Source: CAYNRA01 sp046296415 | GTDB taxonomy: Bacteria; Bacteroidota; Bacteroidia; Cytophagales; Spirosomataceae | NCBI GenBank assembly: GCA_046296415.1 | Contig: JBKBLN010000002.1 | Coordinates: forward strand, 1,086,430 to 1,150,429 | Direction of reading: 5' to 3' | Length of the DNA stretch: 64,000 nucleotides | Shown here: positions 17,011-25,149 of the stretch, piece after piece | Numbering within the stretch: the first letter of the stretch is position 1 | Layout of the letters: each line of letters begins with the position of its first letter | Position numbers and translations under genes: made by a program | The notes under the pieces: model-generated | Database searches by the model: none | Seen by the model: only the letters and a program-made list of their open reading frames with translations | What the model was told of the DNA's origin: nothing

Positions 17011-19754
17011 TGAAAGAAATGAGATTCCTATTTCAATACCTTGCCCTTCTTTTCCCTTTTGTGAGTGCAGGACAAGGGGAGCGGATGGTCCATTCTCGTT
17101 TTTCACCGCAAGAGGTCATCAATTTCAGTTGGCAGCAATATGGGGCTCAACGCCAAAATTGGTCGATCAGCCAAGATTCAAAAACGGGCTTTGTATATGT
17201 CGGAAATTCCCAAGGTTTACTTGAATACGATGGTGCGATTTGGCGTTTATGGCAACTACCCCAAAAACAAATCATTCGATCCGTTCATGTTGGACGAGAT
17301 GGGCGAATTTACACCGGAGCCCTCGGGGAATTTGGCTATTGGCAGCCGGGCCAAAATGGGCAACTTCAGTATACTTCCTTAAAAAGTTTGGTTCCTGACC
17401 GAGCCTTTGCCACCGAAGAGGTTTGGCATATTGTCGAATTTAAGGGTGAAATTTACTTTCAATCCTTTGCTTTTTTGTATCGATATAACGGTAAACGTGT
17501 TCAAGCCTTACCCCCACCAGCGACCATCTTGTTTGGTTTTGTGGTCGCTGATCAACTTTATTTTGAAGCAATCGGGCAAGGTTTGTTTTATGTGACCCCT
17601 CAAGGGAAATGGAAAAAAATTCCAGATTCCGACTTTCTAGGAAAAGAAACCATTCAGGCCATTTTACCGGGCGATCGATTCGGAGAAATTTGGATTGGTA
17701 CGCAGCGAAAAATTTATCGATACGATGGAAAACGATTTGAACCCCATCCGAATAAGACACTCCAACGATTCATTCAAGAAAATCAACTCAATACTGCCCG
17801 AAAACTACGAAATGGCGATTACTTTTGGGGGAGTCTGTTGGGCGGGGGCCTTCGAACTGACCGGTTTGGAAATGCATTGGAGAAGATATCCAAAGCGAGT
17901 GGGCTTCAAAACAATACCATCATTTCTACCTTTGAAGACCGTGAAAACCTACTTTGGTTGGGCTTAGATAATGGGATATCCATGGTATTGCAACATGCTT
18001 CGCTTCGACTATTTGAGGACAGAACAGATGAGATCGGCACGGTCTATGATGCCACCTTGTTTCAGGGGACCCTGTACGTTGCCTCCAATCATGGCGTATT
18101 TTACCGAAAAGGAAATCAATTTTACTTAGTCCCCGGTTCTCAAGGCCAGGCTTGGGATCTATTTCAAGAAGGGAATACCTTGTTTTGCGGGCACAATACG
18201 GGAACATTCGCCTTGAGTCAAAATCGCTGGTCGGCACTTTCTCCCATAACCGGTGGCTGGCATCTAATTCCAGTGAAGCCCGATCTACTTTTACAAGGTA
18301 CCTACACTCAATTGTGTATCTACAAAAAAGAGAAAGGAGAGTGGAAATTCTCCCATACCCTGGCTGGATTTTCTGGGCCAGTGAAAGAGCTTGTACAAGT
18401 TAACAACCAACAATTTCTAGCGTTAACAGCCCATGATGGCCTACATGAACTCACAATCGATACCGATTTTAAAAAGGTGATAGGGAATAAAGTCATACAA
18501 GGCTTACCCTTTGTGACCAGCATAGAACGAACCGAAAAAACCATTTGGCTTGGAACCGAAAAAGGAAGCTTTGTCTACCAAAACGGAAAGATTGCGTCCC
18601 AGGCCTTTGCACCTTTCCAACGAGTTCAGGTGGGGCCTCGAAACTCCACATGGGGGATATCGACACGCGGAGAATTATTCCTTCAATCCTCCAAAGCCAC
18701 ATGGCAACGAATTCCGCTGGCCCGGAAATACCAATTAGGAGGTGCTCAAAAAGTAGTCACCCTAGCCGATAGCCTATATTTTGTTGGGCACGAGAGCGGA
18801 TTCTCGCTGTTGGAACTGAATCAAACCTCTGGTGTCAATACCCTCCATCAACCTTTCCTCAGGTCTGTTCAACAAGGAAAAAAAAGATGGCTGTTTCGTC
18901 CTGAGGATGACCCAACTCTCCCCGATTTTGGTTATAAGGAGAATACATTTCATTTTCAAGCCGGTGTTACAACGCACGCTAGGGAAGTTCAATATGCCTT
19001 TTGGATGGAAAATGAAGATACTTCTTGGGGATCTTGGCAGACTTCGCCCTCGCGCATGTATGCCAACCTAAAACCAGGTGAATACCGTTTGCACGTGAGG
19101 ACATCGGATGGAGCACAATCAAAACCGATTACCTTCCAAATTTCAGATCCTTGGTTTTGGCATCCTATCAGTCAAATTCTATATGCACTGGCGTTAATTT
19201 CCCTCCTCTTCACTTTGTACCAATGGCATCTACGAAGACTGGATCGACTACAAAAACAAAAAGAGGAGGAGTTAAGAGTACAAGAGGAAAAGAACCAGCA
19301 GGAACTCATGGCACTCAGGACCGCCCAACTGGAACAAGATGTAATCCGGAAATCAGAGGAATTAGCCAATTCGACATTGCGACTAATCAAAAATACAGAA
19401 TCCTTGCAAACATTGAAAGAGAGGTTGAATCAGCTTCCTCCTTCCAAATCTGTTCAACAAATTTTAGATTACCTTGACAAACATTTTGCCAGCACCGACG
19501 ACTGGAAGGTTTTTGAGCAGAACTTCAATCAGGTGCACGAGCAATTTCTAAAAAAGTTGATCGAGGACTTTCCTACGCTTTCTCCTGGCGACCTCAAGTT
19601 GGCTGGATACCTTCGAATGAATTTGTCGACGAAAGAAATTGCTCAACTGCTGAACATCACTCCTCGGAGTGCTGAGCTCAAACGGTATCGACTGCGTCAA
19701 AAATTAGGCATTGGGACCGAAGAAAATTTAGTGGAGTTTTTAATGCGGATTTAA
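17010..19754 (+). CDS. SusR-like sensor-regulator: beta-propeller, Y_Y_Y domain, one TM, LuxR-type HTH
   Basis: A 914-residue membrane-spanning regulator. A signal/anchor (MRFLFQYLALLFPFVSAG) is followed by propeller repeats of the Reg_prop type (for example KTGFVYVGNSQGLLEYDG and IWIGTQRKIYRYDG). A Y_Y_Y domain (about residues 663-713), one transmembrane helix (about 716-737), a coiled coil (about 738-800) and a C-terminal helix-turn-helix follow (LSPGDLKLAGYLRMNLSTKEIAQLLNIT, about 850-900). It has no histidine kinase or receiver, so it differs from hybrid two-component PUL regulators and resembles SusR. The ATG at 17010 was preferred over 16944 because it directly precedes the signal sequence. 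It should sense a breakdown product of the PUL glycan in the periplasm. Confidence 0.85.
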   Translation: MKEMRFLFQYLALLFPFVSAGQGERMVHSRFSPQEVINFSWQQYGAQRQNWSISQDSKTGFVYVGNSQGLLEYDGAIWRLWQLPQKQIIRSVHVGRDGRIYTGALGEFGYWQPGQNGQLQYTSLKSLVPDRAFATEEVWHIVEFKGEIYFQSFAFLYRYNGKRVQALPPPATILFGFVVADQLYFEAIGQGLFYVTPQGKWKKIPDSDFLGKETIQAILPGDRFGEIWIGTQRKIYRYDGKRFEPHPNKTLQRFIQENQLNTARKLRNGDYFWGSLLGGGLRTDRFGNALEKISKASGLQNNTIISTFEDRENLLWLGLDNGISMVLQHASLRLFEDRTDEIGTVYDATLFQGTLYVASNHGVFYRKGNQFYLVPGSQGQAWDLFQEGNTLFCGHNTGTFALSQNRWSALSPITGGWHLIPVKPDLLLQGTYTQLCIYKKEKGEWKFSHTLAGFSGPVKELVQVNNQQFLALTAHDGLHELTIDTDFKKVIGNKVIQGLPFVTSIERTEKTIWLGTEKGSFVYQNGKIASQAFAPFQRVQVGPRNSTWGISTRGELFLQSSKATWQRIPLARKYQLGGAQKVVTLADSLYFVGHESGFSLLELNQTSGVNTLHQPFLRSVQQGKKRWLFRPEDDPTLPDFGYKENTFHFQAGVTTHAREVQYAFWMENEDTSWGSWQTSPSRMYANLKPGEYRLHVRTSDGAQSKPITFQISDPWFWHPISQILYALALISLLFTLYQWHLRRLDRLQKQKEEELRVQEEKNQQELMALRTAQLEQDVIRKSEELANSTLRLIKNTESLQTLKERLNQLPPSKSVQQILDYLDKHFASTDDWKVFEQNFNQVHEQFLKKLIEDFPTLSPGDLKLAGYLRMNLSTKEIAQLLNITPRSAELKRYRLRQKLGIGTEENLVEFLMRI

Positions 19755-20546
19755 TCCAGAGGTCGCTTCTACTTTCTTGGTGCTAGATTCGTCTATTTTT
19801 TGATTTTTAAATTTTTCAAAATTTCCCGCCCTGATATCAAGTGAAATGCCCACGACGGCTAAGACAATCGCAAAGGTGATAAATCCAAGCACATACGCCC
19901 AAAAAGCCTTGAAATAAGGCATAAAGCCGGGCTTATTGTAAACCTTGCCGATGGCAAATGAAGTATAAAGTACCGCCAATATAGAACCACTATTGAGTAG
20001 GACCGTCGAAAACAACAAGGAGAGAATCCCAAACAAAAAATAGAAAAGCATCCCCATCCCCATAGTGTAACACAATATGACCATCCATTCCACTAGATTA
20101 TAGCTAAACTTTCTAAAAAAAAGCCGTAACCACAGGGCAATGAAGATACTCATAAGGAGATTAGAATACCCATAATTGGATCGAACCCACTCAAAAATTA
20201 GACCGATGTATTCGGGAATCATGACCTTACCATCATTGGAAATTTTGATGTATTGATCTTCCACATGCGTAACTTTCATCATGAGGGTGTAGACCAACGA
20301 CGTCAAGACCAAAAAAAGTACAGGTTTAACGATCTTAGTGCGGTCTTCGGAAATAAATTCACGGAGGGTCCTACCTGGTGCAGTAAGTAATTTCCAAACC
20401 GTAGAAAAAATACCGGTTTCCAAATGCAGTACATGAAAAAGATCATGTACAATGTAATGCCAGTCAAGGCGCTTGATGGCCTTGGGATGGCCACAAGTAG
20501 GACAAAAGTTGTTGGTGACTTCCGTTTGACAATGTCTACACTGCAT
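19740..20546 (-). CDS. DUF3667 family membrane protein with N-terminal zinc-ribbon-like motif
   Basis: A 268-residue protein of the DUF3667 family, which is widespread in Bacteroidota and of unknown function. It starts with a four-Cys ribbon CRHC-x8-CPTC (residues 3-17). The family block GIFSTVWKLLTAPGRTLREFISEDRTKIVKPVLFLVL follows at about 45-81. Four or five hydrophobic segments follow (about 72-90, 130-145, 155-175, 180-200 and 210-235). The 3' end overlaps the convergent SusR-like gene by 15 bases. There is no contextual clue to function. Confidence 0.8.
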   Translation of the reverse strand: MQCRHCQTEVTNNFCPTCGHPKAIKRLDWHYIVHDLFHVLHLETGIFSTVWKLLTAPGRTLREFISEDRTKIVKPVLFLVLTSLVYTLMMKVTHVEDQYIKISNDGKVMIPEYIGLIFEWVRSNYGYSNLLMSIFIALWLRLFFRKFSYNLVEWMVILCYTMGMGMLFYFLFGILSLLFSTVLLNSGSILAVLYTSFAIGKVYNKPGFMPYFKAFWAYVLGFITFAIVLAVVGISLDIRAGNFEKFKNQKIDESSTKKVEATSGLNPH

Positions 20547-20603
20547 AGAATCCTATTTTTTTAGTCTAGGTATCCAAATGTACTTAATTTTTAGAATATT
20601 GAT

Positions 20604-20670
20604 GTACCATTCACCGATAAACTACGAGATGGCGGGTACCATTCGTCGGTAATTTTCGACAGATTACCGA
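20604..20670. promoter_or_regulatory. Candidate operator: 32-bp-spaced direct repeats and an inverted repeat
   Basis: GTACCATTCACCGATAA (20604-20620) and GTACCATTCGTCGGTAA (20636-20652) match at 14 of 17 positions with a spacing of 32 bases, about three helix turns. The second copy overlaps a perfect inverted repeat TCGGTAAT/ATTACCGA (20646-20670). A further partial copy TTTCACCGAAT lies near 20684. LytTR proteins bind direct repeats, so autoregulation by the downstream LytTR gene is plausible. Confidence 0.5.
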
Positions 20671-20699
20671 AAAAACAACCTGGTTTCACCGAATCTACC

Positions 20700-20730
20700 T
20701 CTGCATCCCCTAGTAAACCGAGTAATTTTG
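20700..20730 (+). promoter_or_regulatory. Promoter of the LiaF-like/LytS/LytTR operon
   Basis: TAATTTTG at 20723-20730 is an exact -7 box. TCTG at 20700-20703 is 19 bases upstream as a weak -33 box. Transcription would start near 20737, 30 bases before the first gene. Confidence 0.45.
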
Positions 20731-20766
20731 AATCATCAAACAACACAAATTAAACAACACAATCCT

Positions 20767-21471
20767 ATGGAAAAGCGTACTTCATATCAATCTCTCTTCT
20801 GGGCATTATTGCTGATCACAGTCGGTGGTGCCTTTCTTTTGGTCAACTTTAATTTGCTGGATAAAAGCATCCCACTCAAGTTTCTGAGTTGGCGTTTGAT
20901 ACCCCTATTCATCGGCCTTAATGCCCTACTTCAGAAGAAATACACGCAAGGGGCCATTTTAGTGGGTATCGCCACCTTCTTTTACTTACCCGAGTTTATC
21001 GATCCTGTCATTTGGAAACAAATCTACAAACTATGGCCCTTGGGCATGATCATCGGGGGGATTGCGATTGCCTACCAGTTTTTTCAACCAAAATCACCGT
21101 CCAAACTCATGTCCGTTCAGAACTCAGAGCTCAATTTGTTACAGGAATCCATCATCATGGGTGGAAGCAACAAGAAATTAACCTCGCCCGATTTCAAAGG
21201 GGGTTCGATATCCTGTATCTGGGGTGGTGCCGAAATCGACTTGAAGGAAGCAAAACTGGGTTCAGGCGCTGCTTTAGATGTATTCATCATTATGGGAGGT
21301 GCACAAATAACGGTGCCAAAAGATTGGACTGTGATTGTTGATGCCTTTCCTTTTATGGGAGGGGTAGAAGATAAAATCACCAAATACCCAGAAGGAACCA
21401 CCGATCCTTCCAAAGTAATTCGGATCACGGGTACCATCGTTATGGGAGGGTTAGAAATCAAACGATACTAA
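20767..21471 (+). CDS. LiaF-like membrane protein (cell wall-active antibiotic response domain)
   Basis: A 234-residue protein with about four N-terminal transmembrane helices (SLFWALLLITVGGAFLLVNF, then FLSWRLIPLFIGLNALL, then two more to about residue 110). A C-terminal beta-helical LiaF-type domain follows, with repeated glycine turns: SIIMGGSNKKL, ISCIWGGAEIDL, VFIIMGGAQITVP, FPFMGGVEDK and TIVMGGLEIKRY. In Firmicutes, LiaF inhibits the partner kinase. The adjacent LytS-type kinase and LytTR regulator, four bases and then overlapping, suggest a comparable envelope-sensing role. The ATG at 20767 was chosen because the upstream in-frame ATG at 20728 lies inside the -7 box. Confidence 0.8.
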   Translation: MEKRTSYQSLFWALLLITVGGAFLLVNFNLLDKSIPLKFLSWRLIPLFIGLNALLQKKYTQGAILVGIATFFYLPEFIDPVIWKQIYKLWPLGMIIGGIAIAYQFFQPKSPSKLMSVQNSELNLLQESIIMGGSNKKLTSPDFKGGSISCIWGGAEIDLKEAKLGSGAALDVFIIMGGAQITVPKDWTVIVDAFPFMGGVEDKITKYPEGTTDPSKVIRITGTIVMGGLEIKRY

Positions 21472-21475
21472 TCGC

Positions 21476-22495
21476 ATGATTCATCCTATCCTAACGTCTC
21501 GAAAAAGGCTCGCTTGGTTTGGTGCCTGTTGGCTTTTGCTAACAGGCATCGCCTGGTTCTCCATTTATCCGGATCTCCCACCCGATGCCCTAGTCCCTGT
21601 CTTAGCCCACTTAGCATTCCACCATTTTACTTTAGCTGTACTACTTATGGGAGCTTGGTTTGGGATTCGGTACCTCAGGCCTGAGCGACAGTCCTGGACC
21701 CTATTGTTGCTCAATCACAGCCTCTATGCCCTCATTCTAACCGCCCTCTCTGTAACCCTCAGCGAATGGATTGGCCCAAGCCTACCCATCGAACTGAGAG
21801 CCCTAAAAACCTTAATTTCCATTTTAGCTTATTGCACATTTGTCATGTATCTCAATGTCCAGGCCTATTATGAGACCTCCATGGCGGTTCGAAAGAATGA
21901 AAAAGAACTGTTTGAGTCCTTAAAAGAGGCTGAGATGAAGGTGTTACGGACTCAAATGGATCCCCACTTTCTTTTCAATAGCCTCAATTCCATCTCTACC
22001 TTAACGCTCATCGATCCGGACAAGGCTCATGAAATGATTCTTAAGCTTTCCGATTTTCTTCGATTTAGCCTAGAAATTGGGAAAACACCGCAAGTGCCCC
22101 TATCCAAGGAGTGGGATATGTGTGAATCTTATCTCGCGATTGAGCAGATTCGATTCGGTGACCGGTTGCAGGTTGACTTTCAACGGGATCCCGACGTGCC
22201 TGACCTCCTCGTGCCTAGCTTATTGCTTCAAACCCTCGTTGAAAACGCCATTAAGCATGGGGTACAACAGAGTTTAGAGCCCCAACCCATCGTCTGCCGG
22301 ATGGAACGCCTAGACCAGCACGTTCGAATCAAAATCAAAAACAGTCGAGACCCCGAGGCGATAGCTCCCAAGGGCAGCCAAACCGGATTACAAAATATCC
22401 GGACCCGATTACAAAAATTATACGAACAACCCGCTTGGATTGACCAAGATTCTGACTCCCATTCTTTCACGATTCAATTGTACTTACCGATATGA
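21476..22495 (+). CDS. LytS-type sensor histidine kinase
   Basis: A 339-residue membrane histidine kinase of the His_kinase (PF06580) type. Four hydrophobic helices cover about residues 12-145 without an obvious periplasmic sensor domain. The phosphoacceptor block DPHFLFNSLNSIS starts near residue 162, with the His at about 164. The ATPase half shows LLLQTLVENAIKHGV (N box) and GSQTGLQNIRTRLQKLY. It lies between a LiaF-like gene and its LytTR response regulator, overlapping the latter by four bases (ATGA), so the three genes are translationally linked. The signal may be read through the LiaF-like partner. Confidence 0.92.
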   Translation: MIHPILTSRKRLAWFGACWLLLTGIAWFSIYPDLPPDALVPVLAHLAFHHFTLAVLLMGAWFGIRYLRPERQSWTLLLLNHSLYALILTALSVTLSEWIGPSLPIELRALKTLISILAYCTFVMYLNVQAYYETSMAVRKNEKELFESLKEAEMKVLRTQMDPHFLFNSLNSISTLTLIDPDKAHEMILKLSDFLRFSLEIGKTPQVPLSKEWDMCESYLAIEQIRFGDRLQVDFQRDPDVPDLLVPSLLLQTLVENAIKHGVQQSLEPQPIVCRMERLDQHVRIKIKNSRDPEAIAPKGSQTGLQNIRTRLQKLYEQPAWIDQDSDSHSFTIQLYLPI

Positions 22496-23217
22496 CGATA
22501 CTTCTCGTGGACGATGAGCCCTTAGCGCGCACACTTGTCAAAACCTTTCTGCAAGACTATCCATCCTGCCAAGTGGTCGGAGAAGCAGGCGACGGATTTC
22601 AGGCCGTCAAGATGATTCAGGAATTAAAACCCGACCTGGTGTTTCTCGATATTCAAATGCCCAGAATGACGGGGTTTGAAGTGTTGGACTTATTAATCGC
22701 CCCCCCAACCATTGTTTTTGCCACCGCATACGACCAATTTGCCATGGAGGCCTTCGACCGCAATGCCCTTGACTATCTGCTAAAACCCTTTTCTCGGGAG
22801 CGTTTTCGAAAAACCATGGACAAAGTATTGGCCCAACCTCCAAAAGGACATGAAATTCGAGAGGCTTTGTGGAATCAACCCGTCAAGACAGTGGACCGCG
22901 TGGTGGTCAAACAAGGAAGTAAAATTGAGATCATTCCCCTGGAAAACCTCACCCACATCGAAGCCGATGGCGATTATGTTTGGCTGCATACAGCTCAGGG
23001 ACAAAAATTCCTAAAACAAAAAACCATGAAGGCGCTCGAAGCCGAACTTCCAGCCACGTTTGTCCGGACACACCGGTCTTTCCTAGTCAATGCCGACTAC
23101 ATTCAAAAAGTGGATTTATATGAGAAGAACAGCTACCAAATGAAGCTAAAAACCGGGGCCACGCTGTCGGTTAGTCGACAAGGATATAAGGTATTGAGAG
23201 AGCAGCTGGGTTTTTGA
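22492..23217 (+). CDS. LytTR family response regulator
   Basis: A 241-residue response regulator. The receiver domain (residues 1-115) has the acidic pair DDEP at the N-terminus, the phosphoacceptor in VFLDIQMPRMTGFEVL (Asp about 53) and the conserved Lys in LDYLLKPFSRERF. The LytTR DNA-binding domain covers about 133-238: IEADGDYVWLHTAQGQKFLKQKTMKALE, then FVRTHRSFLVNADYIQKVD and a final GYKVLREQL. It is the natural partner of the overlapping LytS kinase. The direct repeats at 20604-20652 are the best candidate binding site in the window. Confidence 0.95.
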   Translation: MTILLVDDEPLARTLVKTFLQDYPSCQVVGEAGDGFQAVKMIQELKPDLVFLDIQMPRMTGFEVLDLLIAPPTIVFATAYDQFAMEAFDRNALDYLLKPFSRERFRKTMDKVLAQPPKGHEIREALWNQPVKTVDRVVVKQGSKIEIIPLENLTHIEADGDYVWLHTAQGQKFLKQKTMKALEAELPATFVRTHRSFLVNADYIQKVDLYEKNSYQMKLKTGATLSVSRQGYKVLREQLGF

Positions 23218-23248
23218 TCTCAAGTGGCTAAATAACGGGGCTTACAGA

Positions 23249-24601
23249 CTAATCAACCCGGGAACTAATCTTCTCCGCCTCCCGAAGGCCACTCAGGTAG
23301 GCTCCGTGGACAGTGGAGAAGTAATCTTTTTCGGTGTGCTCCCCTGCAAAAAAGAGTTGATCGTTGATGGATTCGGCTAACTGGTCAAAATGATGCATTT
23401 CGGTCGACACAGTTGGATATGAATACGAACCATATGCATTTTCATTGGACTGCCATCGGGTCCTTTGGAGATTCAAGGGAGCCGGAATGGAGTTCCCGTA
23501 CATATCCTTTACATGCCGCATGATTTCCTCCGTCACTTCCTGGTCCGACAACTTTTCGGTCCTCCGAGCTTCCTCGGCATAGGCAAAGGTCATGAGTGCA
23601 TGGGCATTGGGATGAAACGTATTGACATTTAAGAAATAATTGAACTTGTCCCGGATGGCCGGTGTGTAAGAAATGTATTGGACATTCTCCCAAAACGTTG
23701 TGGGAAAAGTTAGTAAGAATTTATTGACACAATTCATTCCCACTTTATTAATTGCCTCCAGTTTAGCAGAAGGCAAGGAGGGCGTAAATTGTATTTGACC
23801 TGATTTTAATACCCCCAACGGCACAGTTACTAAAACAAAGTCTGCCTCCGAAATCCCTTCCGAATGATGGACCTGTACACGCGGTGTTGAAAAATCAATG
23901 TGCGTAACACGGTCATTGAGCCGAATCCGGATATCTTTTGCTAAATAGTGCGCCAGGGTGTCATACCCATTGACGGCTATTTTTTCTGGGCCAGAAAAAA
24001 CCTTTCCCTCCTGGTACAAAAGAGAGGATAGTTGATCGAGGTCACCCAAGTCAAATGTTACATACGAAGAAAGAAAGAATCTCCAAAGCCGATCTTGGAA
24101 TTGACTCGGATACAACCGAGAAAAGACCGTCTCAAAACTTTGGTTGGCATGGCCCTGGCGCATCATTCGATCTAGAATTTGTTCAAATTTCGATTCTTCT
24201 TGATCGTATACCGCGGCCGACCGACGTATTCCTCCTAGGTCGTACGATATTCGATGCTCGTCCAGTGTCTCAAACGTACGCATACCTGCTTGCTCCGCCA
24301 GTGTGGTGATCGGGTTTCGGTGGGTCCCATGAATCCAACTGGCCCCTTCATCGAAAGGAATAGGCCCACCCCGCCGGGTGCGCAACCTCCCGCCTACTTT
24401 TTCTTGGGATTCCAGAACCAACACATCAAAACCTTGGGTTTTCAATTGATTTGCTGCCGTTAATCCGGCAATTCCAGCTCCAACGATGATCACTTTTTTA
24501 CCATTCGAAGGCCTTGGTGAGGGTTGACGACATGAATGGGCCAACCAAGACGGTGCTAAAAAAAGGGGTAAGCAGGTCTGAACAAATTTCCGTCTTTTCA
24601 T
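23249..24601 (-). CDS. FAD-dependent flavin monoamine/polyamine oxidase family lipoprotein
   Basis: A 450-residue flavin amine oxidase. The start at 24601 gives MKRRKFVQTCLPLFLAPSWLAHSC, which has twin Arg, a hydrophobic core and a lipobox-like LAHSC, so it may be Tat-exported and lipid-anchored. A longer frame to 24670 would bury this signal. The FAD dinucleotide motif IIVGAGIAGLTAANQLK follows directly, then GGRLRTRRGGPIPFDEGASWIHG. The C-terminal FAD block is LFFAGEHTEKDYFSTVHGAYLSGLREAEKI. The substrate could be a polyamine or another amine and cannot be read from sequence. Confidence 0.85.
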   Translation of the reverse strand: MKRRKFVQTCLPLFLAPSWLAHSCRQPSPRPSNGKKVIIVGAGIAGLTAANQLKTQGFDVLVLESQEKVGGRLRTRRGGPIPFDEGASWIHGTHRNPITTLAEQAGMRTFETLDEHRISYDLGGIRRSAAVYDQEESKFEQILDRMMRQGHANQSFETVFSRLYPSQFQDRLWRFFLSSYVTFDLGDLDQLSSLLYQEGKVFSGPEKIAVNGYDTLAHYLAKDIRIRLNDRVTHIDFSTPRVQVHHSEGISEADFVLVTVPLGVLKSGQIQFTPSLPSAKLEAINKVGMNCVNKFLLTFPTTFWENVQYISYTPAIRDKFNYFLNVNTFHPNAHALMTFAYAEEARRTEKLSDQEVTEEIMRHVKDMYGNSIPAPLNLQRTRWQSNENAYGSYSYPTVSTEMHHFDQLAESINDQLFFAGEHTEKDYFSTVHGAYLSGLREAEKISSRVD

Positions 24602-24671
24602 AACAATCCAGAATTTCTCGAGATAACGTAGAATACTTAATTGAATCCCTGAAGAACCAAAAATCTCCACA

Positions 24672-25142
24672 CTAAAACAAACCCAACACCCTACCCTCCT
24701 TCCCTTGGAAAAGGAAAGGATCCCCTATCTTTTTGCCAAGCAAGGTTTTGCCCAGTGGTGAATGGGGGGATAAGATGGTTACCATTTGGTCATGCACGAG
24801 GATTCGCCCGATGGAAATGCTGACCCAAAACCAGCCCAGGGAGGTTTCCATTAAACTACCCGGAACAGCGGCCGGTTCGATAGGCATTTGTTTGAACCGG
24901 TGGAGTTGTTGTTGGAGGTCATTCCATTGTGCCCACTGGCTGGCATACAGGTCGCGGTCATTTTGGGCCATCGCTCGGCCTGTTTCGTATTTATCCCCCG
25001 CCGAACTTTTGGACTCTCCGTTTGCGGCCTCTTGCGCGGCTTGCATGGCTTTTTCTGCCGACGACCGTTTTTCTTCGATCCAGCGATAACTGGCTTCCCA
25101 AACCGCGTCACGGAATGGATTCGTTTCTAGGTTATTTTCCAT
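24672..25142 (-). CDS. GreA/GreB-like C-terminal domain protein
   Basis: A 156-residue protein. An alpha-helical N-terminal part (about 15-85, EEKRSSAEKAMQAAQEAANGESKSSAGDKYETGRAMAQ, described in pieces) resembles the coiled coil of GreA-like factors, including the GDKYETGRAM helix turn. The C-terminal half ends with the FKBP-like GreA fold: ILSPHSPLGKTLLGKKIGDPFLFQGKEGRVLGLF. Transcript cleavage factors act on stalled RNA polymerase, but small Bacteroidota homologues like this are uncharacterised. I took the ATG at 25142 because the codon at 25145 is TTG. It lies seven bases after the ABC transporter gene and is probably co-transcribed. Confidence 0.7.
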   Translation of the reverse strand: MENNLETNPFRDAVWEASYRWIEEKRSSAEKAMQAAQEAANGESKSSAGDKYETGRAMAQNDRDLYASQWAQWNDLQQQLHRFKQMPIEPAAVPGSLMETSLGWFWVSISIGRILVHDQMVTILSPHSPLGKTLLGKKIGDPFLFQGKEGRVLGLF

Positions 25143-25149
25143 CAAAAAA

